From Bacillota bacterium (lineage in GTDB: Bacteria; Bacillota; Bacilli; Bacillales; Cytobacillaceae): 64,000 nucleotides of DNA. The notes below the pieces were generated by a model. That model was not told where the DNA came from. It saw only the letters and a program-made list of their open reading frames with translations, and made no database searches. Below are positions 17,704-27,003 of this stretch, one piece after another (the first letter of the stretch is position 1; every line of letters begins with the position of its first letter). Both the position numbers and the translations under genes were made by a program. The stretch covers positions 1-64,000 of the forward strand of contig JAUZPL010000010.1 in the NCBI GenBank assembly GCA_030705955.1. Reading direction: 5' to 3'.

Positions 17704-19197
17704 TTAATGGCTGTTGACAGGAAAGGATAGAACAAACGTTGTCCCTTCTCCTTCCTCACTTTCACAAACAATGTTCCCCACATGACTTTTTATAATCCGA
17801 TAGGATACCATTAATCCTAACCCTGTACCTTTTTCTTTGGTCGTATAAAATGGCTCCCCTATCTTTTCTAGTAATTTCTGTGGAATACCACACCCATTAT
17901 CCATTATTTTAACGACAACCATTGCGCCTTCTGTTCTACAATCAATAATTATTCTGCCTTTTGAATTGGATTCCATTGCCTCTATTGAATTTTTAACCAA
18001 ATTCATGACTACTTGCTTTAATTGCTGCTTGTCTCCGTTAATAAATACTTGGCTGGCTGGGAAATTCCTAATAAGTTCTACTCCATAACGGAAGGTCTCT
18101 GCTTCAATTAGAAATAATACTTCGTTCAATAATTCAACGATATCAATTCTTTTAAATTCATTAGCTTGAGGCTTAGCCAGAATCATTAGCTCACCTGCAA
18201 TACGGTTTATGCTCTCAAGCTCAGAATCAATAATTTCAAAGAACTCATCCTTAATGGCATCCTTATTTTCCATCATTAACTTTATAAATCCTTTTATGGA
18301 GGTTAGCGGGTTCCGTATCTCATGTCCAACCCCAGCTGCTAATTCACCAATCAATGCTAACTTTTCGGACTTAATCAAGGATTGTTCCGTTTTCTTTCTT
18401 TCAAGGATGTCAACAGCATAAATAATAAAGGATTTGATTTGTCCAGCCTCTATAATGGGGGATAAATTAGCCAACCAGCAAAATTCAAAGTCATCTATTG
18501 AATCGGCCCATTCGTAGAAGAAATTTTCCTTCCTTTTCCAGCAACTTTTGTATTGCTCAATCACATTTGCTGCGATTGCAGGTGGAAAAAGATCTTGAGG
18601 ACGTTTTCCAATAACGTCGTCAGGAGTTAAATCAAATTGAGCCACCAATTGCCCCTCGCAAAATATGTAAAAGAAGTCCTCTCCCCTTTTTTCTACTTTT
18701 AAAATAAGCCCTTGTTGATATTGTATGAGTGTTTCAAGTTCCTGTTTTGCTTCAAGAAGAGTCTGTTCATATCTTTTTCTTTCACTAATATCCTTTAAAA
18801 TACCAACCAAATAACAACAGGATGGACTTGGTTCTAAAAAGATAGGAATGATGGTCGTTTCAAATGTTTTTCTCTGATTCGATGCATAGACACCTATCTC
18901 AAATGTTAAAGTTTCTCTTTTTATAATGGCTTCTTTATATTTCTCTAGTAAATAAGTCGTTTCTTCTTCATTAAATAATTCATTCAACTGTTTACTTTTT
19001 ACACATTCATGTCTTATTCCCATAATATTTGTAAATGCCCGATTTACTTCTACACACCTAAGTATTCCGTCTTCCTTTATCTCAAATAAAATCATCATAT
19101 CCTCTAGGTTGTTGAAAATGGAAACTAAATGTTTTATATAAAAGGAATTACCTATATTTTTAAGGGAATTTTTCATAATGGCCCAACTCTCATTCAT
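17704..19197 (-). CDS. Soluble PAS sensor histidine kinase, copy A
   Basis: 497 aa, no membrane segment. PAS-like domains at about 25-140 (ending in a PAC motif KDISERKRYEQ) and about 150-270 (AVDILERKKTEQ), then HisKA with GVGHEIRNPLTSIKGF (phospho-His near 292) and an ATPase domain with NLVKNSIEAMES, DNGCGIP and TGLGLMVSYRI. The H box and phosphoacceptor helix match the sporulation/NtrB-like kinase class (KinA, KinE), which feed phosphorelays. No response regulator is adjacent. It is a clear paralogue of the gene at 19295 and lies in the same orientation with a terminator between them. Confidence 0.87.
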   Translation of the reverse strand: MNESWAIMKNSLKNIGNSFYIKHLVSIFNNLEDMMILFEIKEDGILRCVEVNRAFTNIMGIRHECVKSKQLNELFNEEETTYLLEKYKEAIIKRETLTFEIGVYASNQRKTFETTIIPIFLEPSPSCCYLVGILKDISERKRYEQTLLEAKQELETLIQYQQGLILKVEKRGEDFFYIFCEGQLVAQFDLTPDDVIGKRPQDLFPPAIAANVIEQYKSCWKRKENFFYEWADSIDDFEFCWLANLSPIIEAGQIKSFIIYAVDILERKKTEQSLIKSEKLALIGELAAGVGHEIRNPLTSIKGFIKLMMENKDAIKDEFFEIIDSELESINRIAGELMILAKPQANEFKRIDIVELLNEVLFLIEAETFRYGVELIRNFPASQVFINGDKQQLKQVVMNLVKNSIEAMESNSKGRIIIDCRTEGAMVVVKIMDNGCGIPQKLLEKIGEPFYTTKEKGTGLGLMVSYRIIKSHVGNIVCESEEGEGTTFVLSFPVNSH

Positions 19198-19261
19198 CGT
19201 TTTTCTACCTACTATATTTTAAGCATTCCTTTATTTCATTAAAATGGTATAAATCACGAAG

Positions 19262-19293
19262 TAAAAAAAGAAAAGGGATTGCATAACCCTTTC
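19262..19293 (-). terminator. Terminator of PAS kinase copy B
   Basis: AAAGGG (19272-19277) pairs with CCCTTT (19287-19292); on the minus strand TTCTTTTTTTAC follows. It separates the two kinase genes into different units. Confidence 0.6.
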
Positions 19294-19294
19294 A

Positions 19295-20758
19295 TTAATA
19301 GAAATATATCGGAAATGACATCACAAAGGACGTCCCTTTTCCTTCCTCACTATCACAAATAATCGTTCCTTCATGGTTCTTAATAATTCGATAGGATACC
19401 ATTAAACCTAATCCAGTGCCCTTTTCTTTTGTTGTATAAAATGGTTCTCCAATTTTTTCGATTAACTCTTTCGGAATACCGTAACCATTATCTATAATTT
19501 CTATAATAATCTCAGATTCCTCAATTCTGCACTCTACTATAATTTTACCATCCACTTTACATTCAGTGGCCTCAATTGCATTTTTAATGAGGTTAATCAT
19601 CACTTGTTTTAATTGCTGTTTATCTCCACAAATAAAAGCTTGCTTACATTTGTAAACCTTACTAAGTTTCATTCCTCGTCTAAAAACCTCTGATTCTAAT
19701 AAAAAAGTAACCTCATTTAGCAAGGGAATCATATCAATCTTTTTGTAGTCTACAGCCTGTGGCTTTGCAAGAATCATAAGCTCTCCTGCAATGCGATTAA
19801 GGCTTTCCAATTCATTGTCTATCACGTCTAAAAATTCATCTTTAATCATTGCCTTGTTTTGTTTCATTAGCTTTATAAAACCTCTTATAGAGGTAAGAGG
19901 ATTGCGCAGTTCATGCCCTATCCCTGCAGCCAATTCCCCTATTAAGGCTAGTTTCTCCGCTTTCATTAACGATTCTTCCGCTTTTTTTCTTTCACTAATA
20001 TCAATTGCATAGATAATGAGGGAAGTGGTAACTTCATTTTCAATAATTGGACTTACCACAGCAAGCATATAATGATTATTTGCTGAAAGGGGATCAAAAG
20101 TCTCAAAAATCACTTTTTCCTTTGTTTCCCAACAATGATGATAATGCTTATTAATAGTAGAAGCAATGCTCTCGGGAAAAAGATCCTGTGGTCGACAACC
20201 AATTATTTCTTCTGTGGTCACATACAGCCAATTAACCAATTGCCCATCACAAAATGAATAGAAAAAATCATTCCCATGTTTTTCAGCTTTAAGAATAAGC
20301 CCCTGCTGATGTTGAAGAACTTTTTTTAACTCATTTTTTGCATCTATAAGAGCATTCTCATATTTTTTTCGTTCACTTATATCTCTTGTAACACCAAGAA
20401 TATATCGGCTGGCCTGCTCTTCTCCGAGGAAAAGTGGAATAATGGTTGTTTCAAACGTATGTATTTCCTTATCAATTGTAGCTTTTTCTTCATACGAAAG
20501 AGCCTGTTTTCTGTAAATTGCATTCTTATAATTTTGAATTATTTTAGCCGTTTCTTCAGGACTAAATAGCTCAACTAATGGTTTATTTTTATAATTAAGA
20601 AGCTCCCATTTTGCTCCTTTAATATATGCGGGGTTTACCCCTGAGACTCGAAAAACTCCATCTATTCCTAATTCCACTAAGAAAACCATATCTTCTAAAG
20701 AATTAAAAATGGTCATTAAACTTTCCATATTAACAATTCCCTGGAGAAAAGAATTCAT
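19295..20758 (-). CDS. Soluble PAS sensor histidine kinase, copy B
   Basis: 487 aa paralogue of the kinase at 17704, co-linear along its whole length. The first PAS-like domain ends in TRDISERKKYENALIDAK, the second in AIDISERKKAEESL; HisKA has GIGHELRNPLTSIRGF with phospho-His near 283, followed by NLIKNAIEATEC, DNGYGIPKELI and TGLGLMVSYRI. Catalytic halves are very similar to copy A while the PAS halves have diverged, pointing to a tandem duplication followed by sensor divergence. GAGGTAGG precedes ATG 20758. The partner regulator is not in the window; Spo0F-type relay input is a reasonable guess only. Confidence 0.87.
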   Translation of the reverse strand: MNSFLQGIVNMESLMTIFNSLEDMVFLVELGIDGVFRVSGVNPAYIKGAKWELLNYKNKPLVELFSPEETAKIIQNYKNAIYRKQALSYEEKATIDKEIHTFETTIIPLFLGEEQASRYILGVTRDISERKKYENALIDAKNELKKVLQHQQGLILKAEKHGNDFFYSFCDGQLVNWLYVTTEEIIGCRPQDLFPESIASTINKHYHHCWETKEKVIFETFDPLSANNHYMLAVVSPIIENEVTTSLIIYAIDISERKKAEESLMKAEKLALIGELAAGIGHELRNPLTSIRGFIKLMKQNKAMIKDEFLDVIDNELESLNRIAGELMILAKPQAVDYKKIDMIPLLNEVTFLLESEVFRRGMKLSKVYKCKQAFICGDKQQLKQVMINLIKNAIEATECKVDGKIIVECRIEESEIIIEIIDNGYGIPKELIEKIGEPFYTTKEKGTGLGLMVSYRIIKNHEGTIICDSEEGKGTSFVMSFPIYFY

Positions 20759-21016
20759 TTAATGCCTACCTCTCATAATTTCTTTGGTAAAGACTTCTTC
20801 CCTAAACCATTTTACTAAATTTTCTAATAAAGAAAAGACAAAAAACTATTTTTGTTCTTTTTCCTTTTGTTCTAAAACAAAATTTTCCACACTGTAATTG
20901 CGTCCAATTTTTATAGCCAATAGGAATGGCTACTTCACCACTTTGAAGAGTTTTTTTATCAAAACTTCATTTTTTGTTCATAGTTTATTCATAACTCTCT
21001 ATTACAATAAAGACAG

Positions 21017-21101
21017 GTTAGCAAGCCTAACATTTAACCCCCTTTTTATATAGACCCCTATATAAATTTTTGAACCAGCAATAGCTGGTTCATTTTTTTT
21101 T
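21017..21101 (+). ncRNA. Candidate structured RNA with intrinsic terminator
   Basis: The 550-bp gap 20759-21307 holds no ORF but three successive hairpins on the plus strand: GTTAG/CTAAC (21017-21031), TTTATATAG/CTATATAAA (21045-21066) and GAACCAGC/GCTGGTTC (21072-21091), the last followed by nine Ts. There is no plus-strand gene upstream to terminate. This may be a small RNA or the leader of the chemoreceptor gene that starts at 21308. No known riboswitch consensus was recognised. Confidence 0.35.
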
Positions 21102-21307
21102 ATTTAAAAAACCCCTAACTGATTCACTCAAAAACTCAAAAAAAGATACTTTCCAGCTCGAAATATGAAGAAAGTGTGCACTCAAGAAATATATTTTTTG
21201 TCAATTGTAGGAAAATAATAGCATTTTTTGAAGAAAATTAGTATATTAGTGTTATTGCATTAAATTAACTAGGATATTGTACCTATATTTTGTTTCGAGG
21301 TGGAAAA

Positions 21308-23284
21308 ATGGATAAAAACGGAGGAAAATCTTTAGTAGCCCGACTCATAACATTTATGCTTTTACTTTTGGTTTTACCAATTTTAATTGCCGGATATTAC
21401 CTTTACTCTCAAGTATCGAATGACTTAACTCAAATGGAGAAAGAACGAGTGCAAATTTCAAGCCAGGCGAGTCAAAGTTTAATTAATAAGCTTGGAGCTA
21501 ACCTTTTAGATGTTACAAAAACGAATTCCCATTGGGAAGATAATCGTGTAGCAGTAGAAAAGAAGGACACTAACTGGATTACCGAGAATATAAATTGCGG
21601 GGTAGGGATAATACCAAATGTAAACTTTATTTCTACAATTGACTTTAATGGGAATATAATTTCTCAGGTTGGTGATATAAAAGAATTTACTAATACCCTT
21701 CTGTACCCAAAAATATTAGAACAATTGAAAAAGAAAAGTGACTTTTCCGGTTTAGTACAGACCTCAAAGGGTTTAGCCATAATCGCTGTCTCAAAAATAA
21801 CCAATGAAGATGGGAGTGCACAACCAACAGGATTTCTGGTATTTGGTAGGATCCTAGATAATAAGGCATTAGGGGAAATTAAAGGCACTTTACATAATGA
21901 TATCGCCATATTATCTAACAAAGGAACATTCCTATCTACTTCTAAAAAGATAACAAAAGTAGCTGTTACTCACTCTTTAGATAACCATCAAAACTTTCAT
22001 ATTTCTCATTCTAGAAATACAGAAAGTGCCCAAATGTCTATTCCTTTAAAGGATATTTCAAACACCTCTCTTGGTATTCTTTATGTGGACGAAAAACAAA
22101 ACACTAGCACTCTAGTAAAGAATAAATTAATTCACGTAAACCTTTTGATTGGTGTCATACTTTTATTAATTCTAGCACTACTCTCATTTTTAATATATCG
22201 AGGAATGATTATTCCAATTAAACACTTAGTTTTCGTTTCAGAGGATGTCTCAAAAGGGATTCTTGTTGAAGAAGTGAGACCAAAAATTGCAAATCGCAAA
22301 GATGAATTAGGTAAGTTAGGGAACTCAATGAATATCATGATTCATAATTTCCGTGAACTAATTAAAGAAGTAACAGAAACTATTGAGCTTGTTGCCTCTT
22401 CAGCAGAAGAGCTTTCAGCTAGTTCTGAAGAAACAACAAGGGCCACACATCAGATTGCTTCAGCCATTCAAGAAGTAGCAAGTGGATCAGAAACGCAGCT
22501 TCATGGAGCAACAGAATCAGCTTTAGCAGCGGAAGAAATGAAAGTTGGTATGGAGCGAATTGCAGAAACGATCTCAATGGTTTCCTCTGATTCAACAGAT
22601 ACAGAAAAAGAAGCAGAACAAGGACAACAATCCATTGTGCTTGCAGAACGACAGATGGGGAATATTAATGACTCTTTCCATGAATCAGCTTCAATTGTAC
22701 AAAAACTATCTGAACGTTCAAATGAAATTGGCCAAATTGCTTCTTTAATTACGGATATCGCAAATCAAACAAACCTTCTTGCATTAAATGCTGCTATTGA
22801 AGCGGCAAGAGCTGGTGAACAGGGAAAAGGATTTGCCGTTGTTGCAGACGAAGTTCGAAAACTTGCTGAGCAAACATCATTATCTGCCAAACAAGTTTCG
22901 GAATTAGTTGATGTTATTCAAAAAGAGTCATTTTCATCAGCCGAATCAATGAATAAGGTAAGCAATGAGGTCAATGAAGGGATAAAACAAATCCACGAAG
23001 TCGGCAATGCTTTTAAACGAATCCTTTCAGCCACCCAAAGTGTTGCCAAACAAACACTAGAGATATCCGCTGTATCGGAGGAAATATCAGCAAGTACAAG
23101 ACAAATGGCAGTATCCGTTGAAAATATGGCTAGTATTGCGAGAGTTTCAGTTGATTCATCACATCAAGTAGCCTCTTCTTCTCAAGAACAATTGGCGTCA
23201 ATGGAAGAAATCACTGTATCTACAGAGTCGCTGGCCAAGATGGCTCAGAACCTAAAAGAGTTAATACATCATTTTAAAATATAA
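21308..23284 (+). CDS. Methyl-accepting chemotaxis protein with extracellular sensor
   Basis: 658 aa transmembrane chemoreceptor. TM1 at about 12-32, an extracellular CACHE/CHASE4-like sensor of about 240 residues (it contains [20 protein letters not shown], a CHASE4-type feature), TM2 near 275-298, HAMP, then a long cytoplasmic helical hairpin. The signalling tip is fully conserved: [30 protein letters not shown] and [14 protein letters not shown]. No CheB/CheR-binding pentapeptide is visible at the C terminus. ATG 21308 has GAGGTGG upstream; the open frame begins at an in-frame TTG at 21290. Flanked on both sides by PAS kinases. Confidence 0.9.
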   Translation: MDKNGGKSLVARLITFMLLLLVLPILIAGYYLYSQVSNDLTQMEKERVQISSQASQSLINKLGANLLDVTKTNSHWEDNRVAVEKKDTNWITENINCGVGIIPNVNFISTIDFNGNIISQVGDIKEFTNTLLYPKILEQLKKKSDFSGLVQTSKGLAIIAVSKITNEDGSAQPTGFLVFGRILDNKALGEIKGTLHNDIAILSNKGTFLSTSKKITKVAVTHSLDNHQNFHISHSRNTESAQMSIPLKDISNTSLGILYVDEKQNTSTLVKNKLIHVNLLIGVILLLILALLSFLIYRGMIIPIKHLVFVSEDVSKGILVEEVRPKIANRKDELGKLGNSMNIMIHNFRELIKEVTETIELVASSAEELSASSEETTRATHQIASAIQEVASGSETQLHGATESALAAEEMKVGMERIAETISMVSSDSTDTEKEAEQGQQSIVLAERQMGNINDSFHESASIVQKLSERSNEIGQIASLITDIANQTNLLALNAAIEAARAGEQGKGFAVVADEVRKLAEQTSLSAKQVSELVDVIQKESFSSAESMNKVSNEVNEGIKQIHEVGNAFKRILSATQSVAKQTLEISAVSEEISASTRQMAVSVENMASIARVSVDSSHQVASSSQEQLASMEEITVSTESLAKMAQNLKELIHHFKI

Positions 23285-23290
23285 GACAAA

Positions 23291-23321
23291 GAGCATTGGA
23301 CTTCTCCGATGCTCGTTTTTT
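23291..23321 (+). terminator. Terminator of the chemoreceptor gene
   Basis: GAGCATTGGA (23291-23300) and TCCGATGCTC (23305-23314) pair with one G-U, followed by GTTTTTT. Confidence 0.85.
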
Positions 23322-23386
23322 AGTTTAGGCTATAGTTTAATTCAAGAAAATAATCTGTTTTTTATTCAACTGCTAGTGAAGAAATC

Positions 23387-25237
23387 CTATTTTATAGGTA
23401 AAATTACCTCTATAATGGTTCCCTCTTCATCACTCCAAAAATGAATACTTCCATTATGGTTTTCAATAATTTGTTTGGAAATCATTATGCCTAGTCCGGT
23501 ACCATTCTCTTTCGTTGTAAAAAATGGCTCCCCTATTCTTTTTAAAATATGATGTGGAATTCCAGTTCCCGTATCTTTAAAGATGATCTTTATTTTTTCA
23601 GTACATAGGCTTTTAATTTCAATTGTAATCGTTCCACCTTTTGGCATCGCTTCAATTGCATTCTTTAGGAAATTAATAAACACCTGTTTCAACTGATTTT
23701 TGTCACACTGAATAGTTGTAAGGTTTTCCCAATCACTTATAAACTTAATCTCTATATTATTCATAATAGCTTGTGTGTCGATGAGCGTTTTTACTTCCTC
23801 AATTATGGAATATATATCCTCTTGTTCAAATTTTAATTCTTGAGGCTTGGCAAGAACCAGCAATTCAGTCAATATATTCTCTATTCTTGCTAGCTCAGAT
23901 TGAATGATACCAAAGTAGGCTTCTTCTTTAAATTGAGGTTTCAACAATTGAAGAAATCCTTTAATAGCTGTCAGTGGATTTCGCACCTCGTGTGCAATTC
24001 CTGCTGCTAATTGCCCAGCAATTGTTAGTTTCTCTGAATTGAGTAAGAGCTCCTGTGTCCGCTTTCGCTCCGTAATGTCCCTAATAATAATATATTGTGC
24101 AGAAATATTTTGAAAAAAAGTCGGCAGCCCTTTAATTTCCGCATGAAAAACACTGCTGTCAAACCGAACAATTTTACACTCAAAAAAATCAGTGGTAACA
24201 CCATTAGAAATTCTCGCAAAAAGCTCTTTTGCAATTGATAGATACTCTGAATGTATAAAATCGAATATCGATCTATTCATAATATCCTCTTGTTTTAAAG
24301 CGCCTAATGTTCTTACTCCAGTTTCATTAATAAATATAATGTTGTCATCATCAACGATCACAACTGCATCTGGCGAACATTCCACTAGTTGGCGAAATGC
24401 CTTTTTACGGCTCCAAAGTTCTTCTTCTGACTTTATTCGTTCAGTAATATCTCTAACAACACTAACAATTTCTAAAACGTTTTGCGTACCTGTTTCCACT
24501 ACTGGATTACTAATAGATTCTATCCAAATAATGCTTCCATCTTTTTTACAAAGCTGATATGTACCTCTAACGTTATCAAGCTTATTCAACACCTTTTCTC
24601 TTGTAAAGAAAAGCCTCCCTATATCATCTTTATAAAATAAGATTGATAAATGCTCACCAATTAATTCTTTAGATGTGTAGCCAAGAACACTCTCACAGGA
24701 AGGAGAAACATAAAGTATTTTTCCTGAAAGGTCCGTGCTTAAAATGATATCTAGAACGTTGTCAGTCAATACTCGATGAAATTCTTCTATCCTTTCAACT
24801 TCCTCTCTTTTCTTGTTCAATTCTGTGATATCTTTTCCAACTATAGTAATGCCTACAATTTTATCGTTTACACTTATTGGAATCATCGTTATATTTAAAT
24901 GGAGTTTTTTCTTCTCTTTTGTTGTTAGTATGGAATCAAAATTATGAACTTGTCCGAAAGAAGCTTTTTGAAAATAATGATAGACGTTCTTCAAGCTTTC
25001 AATAGGGAAGAGCATCTGAAGTTTCATATGCATAGACTCTTCAGTTGTATATCCGAAAAGATGTTCAAAAACTGGATTTACGCTGCAAATATGGCCCTGT
25101 AAATCTAAAGTAAAAATAGCATCCGGATTCAAAGTGAATAGGGTTTTGTTACCATTAATATATTCTTCAATGTATGTATTTAAAAGCAGTCTATTTTCAC
25201 TTTTAATTTGTTCTACTAAATTATTCATTGTATCCAA
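23387..25237 (-). CDS. Soluble multi-PAS sensor histidine kinase
   Basis: 616 aa with three PAS domains at roughly 25-145, 150-270 and 275-390 (each ending in a DITE-R/N-K linker), then HisKA GIAHEVRNPLTAIKGF with phospho-His near 410 and an ATPase domain with NFLKNAIEAMPKG, DTGTGIP and TGLGIMISKQI. This is the architecture of the KinA group of sporulation kinases. TTG 25237 lies a few bases after AAGGA; ATG 25228 is an alternative. A very strong terminator hairpin sits only 40 bp upstream (25276-25304), so expression may depend on read-through. No response regulator is nearby. Confidence 0.86.
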   Translation of the reverse strand: MDTMNNLVEQIKSENRLLLNTYIEEYINGNKTLFTLNPDAIFTLDLQGHICSVNPVFEHLFGYTTEESMHMKLQMLFPIESLKNVYHYFQKASFGQVHNFDSILTTKEKKKLHLNITMIPISVNDKIVGITIVGKDITELNKKREEVERIEEFHRVLTDNVLDIILSTDLSGKILYVSPSCESVLGYTSKELIGEHLSILFYKDDIGRLFFTREKVLNKLDNVRGTYQLCKKDGSIIWIESISNPVVETGTQNVLEIVSVVRDITERIKSEEELWSRKKAFRQLVECSPDAVVIVDDDNIIFINETGVRTLGALKQEDIMNRSIFDFIHSEYLSIAKELFARISNGVTTDFFECKIVRFDSSVFHAEIKGLPTFFQNISAQYIIIRDITERKRTQELLLNSEKLTIAGQLAAGIAHEVRNPLTAIKGFLQLLKPQFKEEAYFGIIQSELARIENILTELLVLAKPQELKFEQEDIYSIIEEVKTLIDTQAIMNNIEIKFISDWENLTTIQCDKNQLKQVFINFLKNAIEAMPKGGTITIEIKSLCTEKIKIIFKDTGTGIPHHILKRIGEPFFTTKENGTGLGIMISKQIIENHNGSIHFWSDEEGTIIEVILPIK

Positions 25238-25268
25238 TCACATCCTTTCCTTAACATTACCATTCGCT

Positions 25269-25304
25269 AAAAAAAGCCAAGATAGGGAAATATCCCTACT
25301 TGGC
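25269..25304 (-). terminator. Strong terminator directly upstream of the PAS kinase gene
   Basis: GCCAAG-A-TAGGGA (25276-25288) pairs with TCCCTACTTGGC (25293-25304): 12 bp with one bulged base and a 4-base loop. The minus-strand transcript continues into seven Ts. The upstream lipoprotein gene already has its own terminator at 25549-25580, so this hairpin ends or attenuates a transcript that starts between them. Confidence 0.75.
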
Positions 25305-25548
25305 CAGTGGTTAGCTCTGGTTTTCTAATGCACTTTGCCTATGTTTTCCAAAAAATATAATCACGTGTTTATCAATTATGTAAAACCCATCTTTAGTTCC
25401 AAAAAAATTTATATAATAGTGGGAATATTTCTTATATAATATACAGTATAAATATAGTTAATTAAACTTACAAATTATATTACTTGGTCCTATAGGGCTT
25501 TTGATTTTTTGAGTATTTAGTCCCATACATAAATTATTTTAAAATAAA
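25305..25548 (-). other. Untranslated region, possible kinase leader
   Basis: AT-rich stretch without a convincing ORF. On the minus strand a TTTACA is followed, 19 bp on, by TATATT (18 bp by the offset hexamer TTATAT), around 25355-25385, a weak promoter candidate for a leader RNA ending at 25269. No known riboswitch motif was recognised. Confidence 0.3.
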
Positions 25549-25580
25549 GAAAAAAAGAAGCAGTCCTAAAAATGCTTCTT
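25549..25580 (-). terminator. Terminator of the small lipoprotein gene
   Basis: AAGAAGCA (25555-25562) pairs with TGCTTCTT (25573-25580); on the minus strand a T-rich tail follows. Confidence 0.65.
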
Positions 25581-25713
25581 CCATATTACTCTTGATGTGG
25601 GGTGGGGGTAATGTATATTTATGATTATGTTAATAGTACATTTATTATTCCTAAATAGTAATTTCCGAGCTTTGTCATGGAGACCCTCCCTATACTTGAG
25701 TGTCCCTAATTTT

Positions 25714-25968
25714 TCACTCTTGATATGGATGTGGATTTTGTCCATTTTTATCATATAGCGTTCCTTTAAACATAAGGCCATTTCTAAATAGGCCGTCAAA
25801 AATCACTTTTCCAGTTTTACTATCATATAGCTTACCCTTCTCACGTAATCCTTGACTATCTACTGTACCCACAAAAACTAATTTCCCATTTTGATATTGT
25901 TTTATTTCTTTTTGGCAACCTGTCAGCACAAGCATACTTATCAAGGCAATTACTACTGCTTTCTTCAT
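25714..25968 (-). CDS. Small lipoprotein with internal MORN-like repeat
   Basis: 84 aa. A 17-residue signal peptide ends in a clean lipobox (VLTGC), so a lipid-anchored surface protein is expected. The mature part contains two related units of about 22 residues: NGKLVFVGTVDSQGLREKG followed by KLYD, and TGKVIFDGLFRNGLMFKG followed by TLYD. The G-K-L/V-x-F-x-G pattern resembles MORN repeats, here adapted to a secreted protein. AAGGAAA precedes the start. It is a single-gene unit; function unknown. Confidence 0.7.
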   Translation of the reverse strand: MKKAVVIALISMLVLTGCQKEIKQYQNGKLVFVGTVDSQGLREKGKLYDSKTGKVIFDGLFRNGLMFKGTLYDKNGQNPHPYQE

Positions 25969-26310
25969 AAACGATCAGTTTCCTTTCACACAATAAATCA
26001 TACATTTAAAAAGATGCAATATAGAATTCCACGCTTACCTCTATTTCTACACCTATTATTAAATAAGTATATGGGTAACTTCAGATAAATCACACTCTTA
26101 ACAAACAAAATAAATGTAAATGCCCATACCATAAAATAAAGTTACATTTAATCTAAAAAGTTCATTTTATGTTTTTATATAATCACGAAATGGTCGTTTA
26201 AGCAACTTTCATTTATTTTTGTAATTTAGATAAGGTGAAAAGAGGATAATTTGGGGATAAAATAAACATTTCTTCTACACTTTGTTATGACTGCAGGTCT
26301 CTTCTATAGA

Positions 26311-26397
26311 TTATATGCTAAAAAGGACTTCACCAGCAATAATAGCTAAAATGATTAAAATATCTACTATTATCAGTACCTTTACCCACCATTTCAT
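26311..26397 (-). CDS. Candidate membrane microprotein (28 aa)
   Basis: ATG at 26397 is preceded by GGAGGGTGG, with GGTGG eight bases from the start. The product begins MKWWVKV and then is almost entirely Ile/Leu/Val/Ala for about 17 residues, a single transmembrane helix with a short charged end. It is too short for usual gene calling. It lies in a 570-bp gap between the lipoprotein gene and tmRNA; the rest of that gap (25969-26310) shows no other gene. No family recognised. Confidence 0.45.
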   Translation of the reverse strand: MKWWVKVLIIVDILIILAIIAGEVLFSI

Positions 26398-26451
26398 TTT
26401 ATTATCCACCCTCCGTTTTTTTGCCTATTACATTTAATTTATCATATATAT

Positions 26452-26483
26452 GAAAAATACCACAGCATCAAGGTCTGTGGTAT
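26452..26483 (-). terminator. ssrA: Terminator of tmRNA gene
   Basis: ATACCACAG (26457-26465) pairs with CTGTGGTAT (26475-26483), followed on the minus strand by TTTTC. It lies about 55 bp after the mature 3' end. Confidence 0.75.
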
Positions 26484-26538
26484 CATCTTATCTCTGTTAA
26501 GTCTAGCACAATTGTTAATCTTAATTCCACCTATGTAT

Positions 26539-26898
26539 TGGTGGAGACGGTGGGAATCGAACCCACGTCCAAAGATATCGCCACTTAAGCGTCTACGAGT
26601 GTAGTCGACATATTCGCGCTTCGCTGAGCCATATGCCTATCGACAGGCGTCCGGCCAGCTAGCCTGGTTATTCTCTTCTTTCATCCTCAGGCGGTGGAAT
26701 CCAGCGTAGCCCACTAAAGTTGAGTCCCTTACCCTACCACATGGGCGATGGAGGGAGGAACCGCTATGCAGTTATTAAGCTGCGAAAGCGAAAGAGTTTT
26801 GTTGTTTGCCAGTTATTGGCTTTGACGTTTTAACGAGGCCGATCCCCTCGACTCGCAACCTAAGCTCGAACTACCCCTGTCGAATCCGTAGCGTCCCC
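26539..26898 (-). ncRNA. ssrA: tmRNA (transfer-messenger RNA)
   Basis: The minus strand begins GGGGACGCTACGGATTCGAC and ends in a tRNA-like T arm GTTCGATTCCCACCGTCTCC plus an encoded ACCA, the paired ends of alanine-charged tmRNA. Length about 360 nt. The resume codon is GGC at 26810, giving the encoded tag GKQQNSFAFAA and two stop codons (26777-26772); with the charged Ala the tag is AGKQQNSFAFAA. It rescues stalled ribosomes together with SmpB, encoded just upstream. Gene order rnr-smpB-ssrA is as in B. subtilis. Confidence 0.95.
26775..26810 (-). other. ssrA: tmRNA proteolysis-tag reading frame
   Basis: GGC AAA CAA CAA AAC TCT then TTC GCT TTC GCA GCT TAA, a second TAA follows. The C-terminal AFAA replaces the commoner ALAA ending; a hydrophobic residue before AA is what ClpXP-type proteases recognise. 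Confidence 0.85.
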
Positions 26899-27003
26899 AT
26901 TATAAGAAAATGGTCAGCTGCTTTATAAGGCATGCATGACGTTCGGAGGCTCAAGTTTCGTTTGAGCAAAGATTATATGCTGCAGTCCCCTGCAACATTT
27001 ATT

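Noticed and set aside
25276-25548. Cyclic-di-GMP, preQ1 or other known riboswitch before the PAS kinase
   Set aside because: Isolated GGCAAA-like strings occur but the conserved cores of these classes could not be assembled; it is recorded only as an unidentified leader.
26899-26904. TATAAT directly next to the tmRNA 5' end as its promoter
   Set aside because: It would place the -10 box one base from the mature end; the better promoter is at 27004-27031 with a processed leader.
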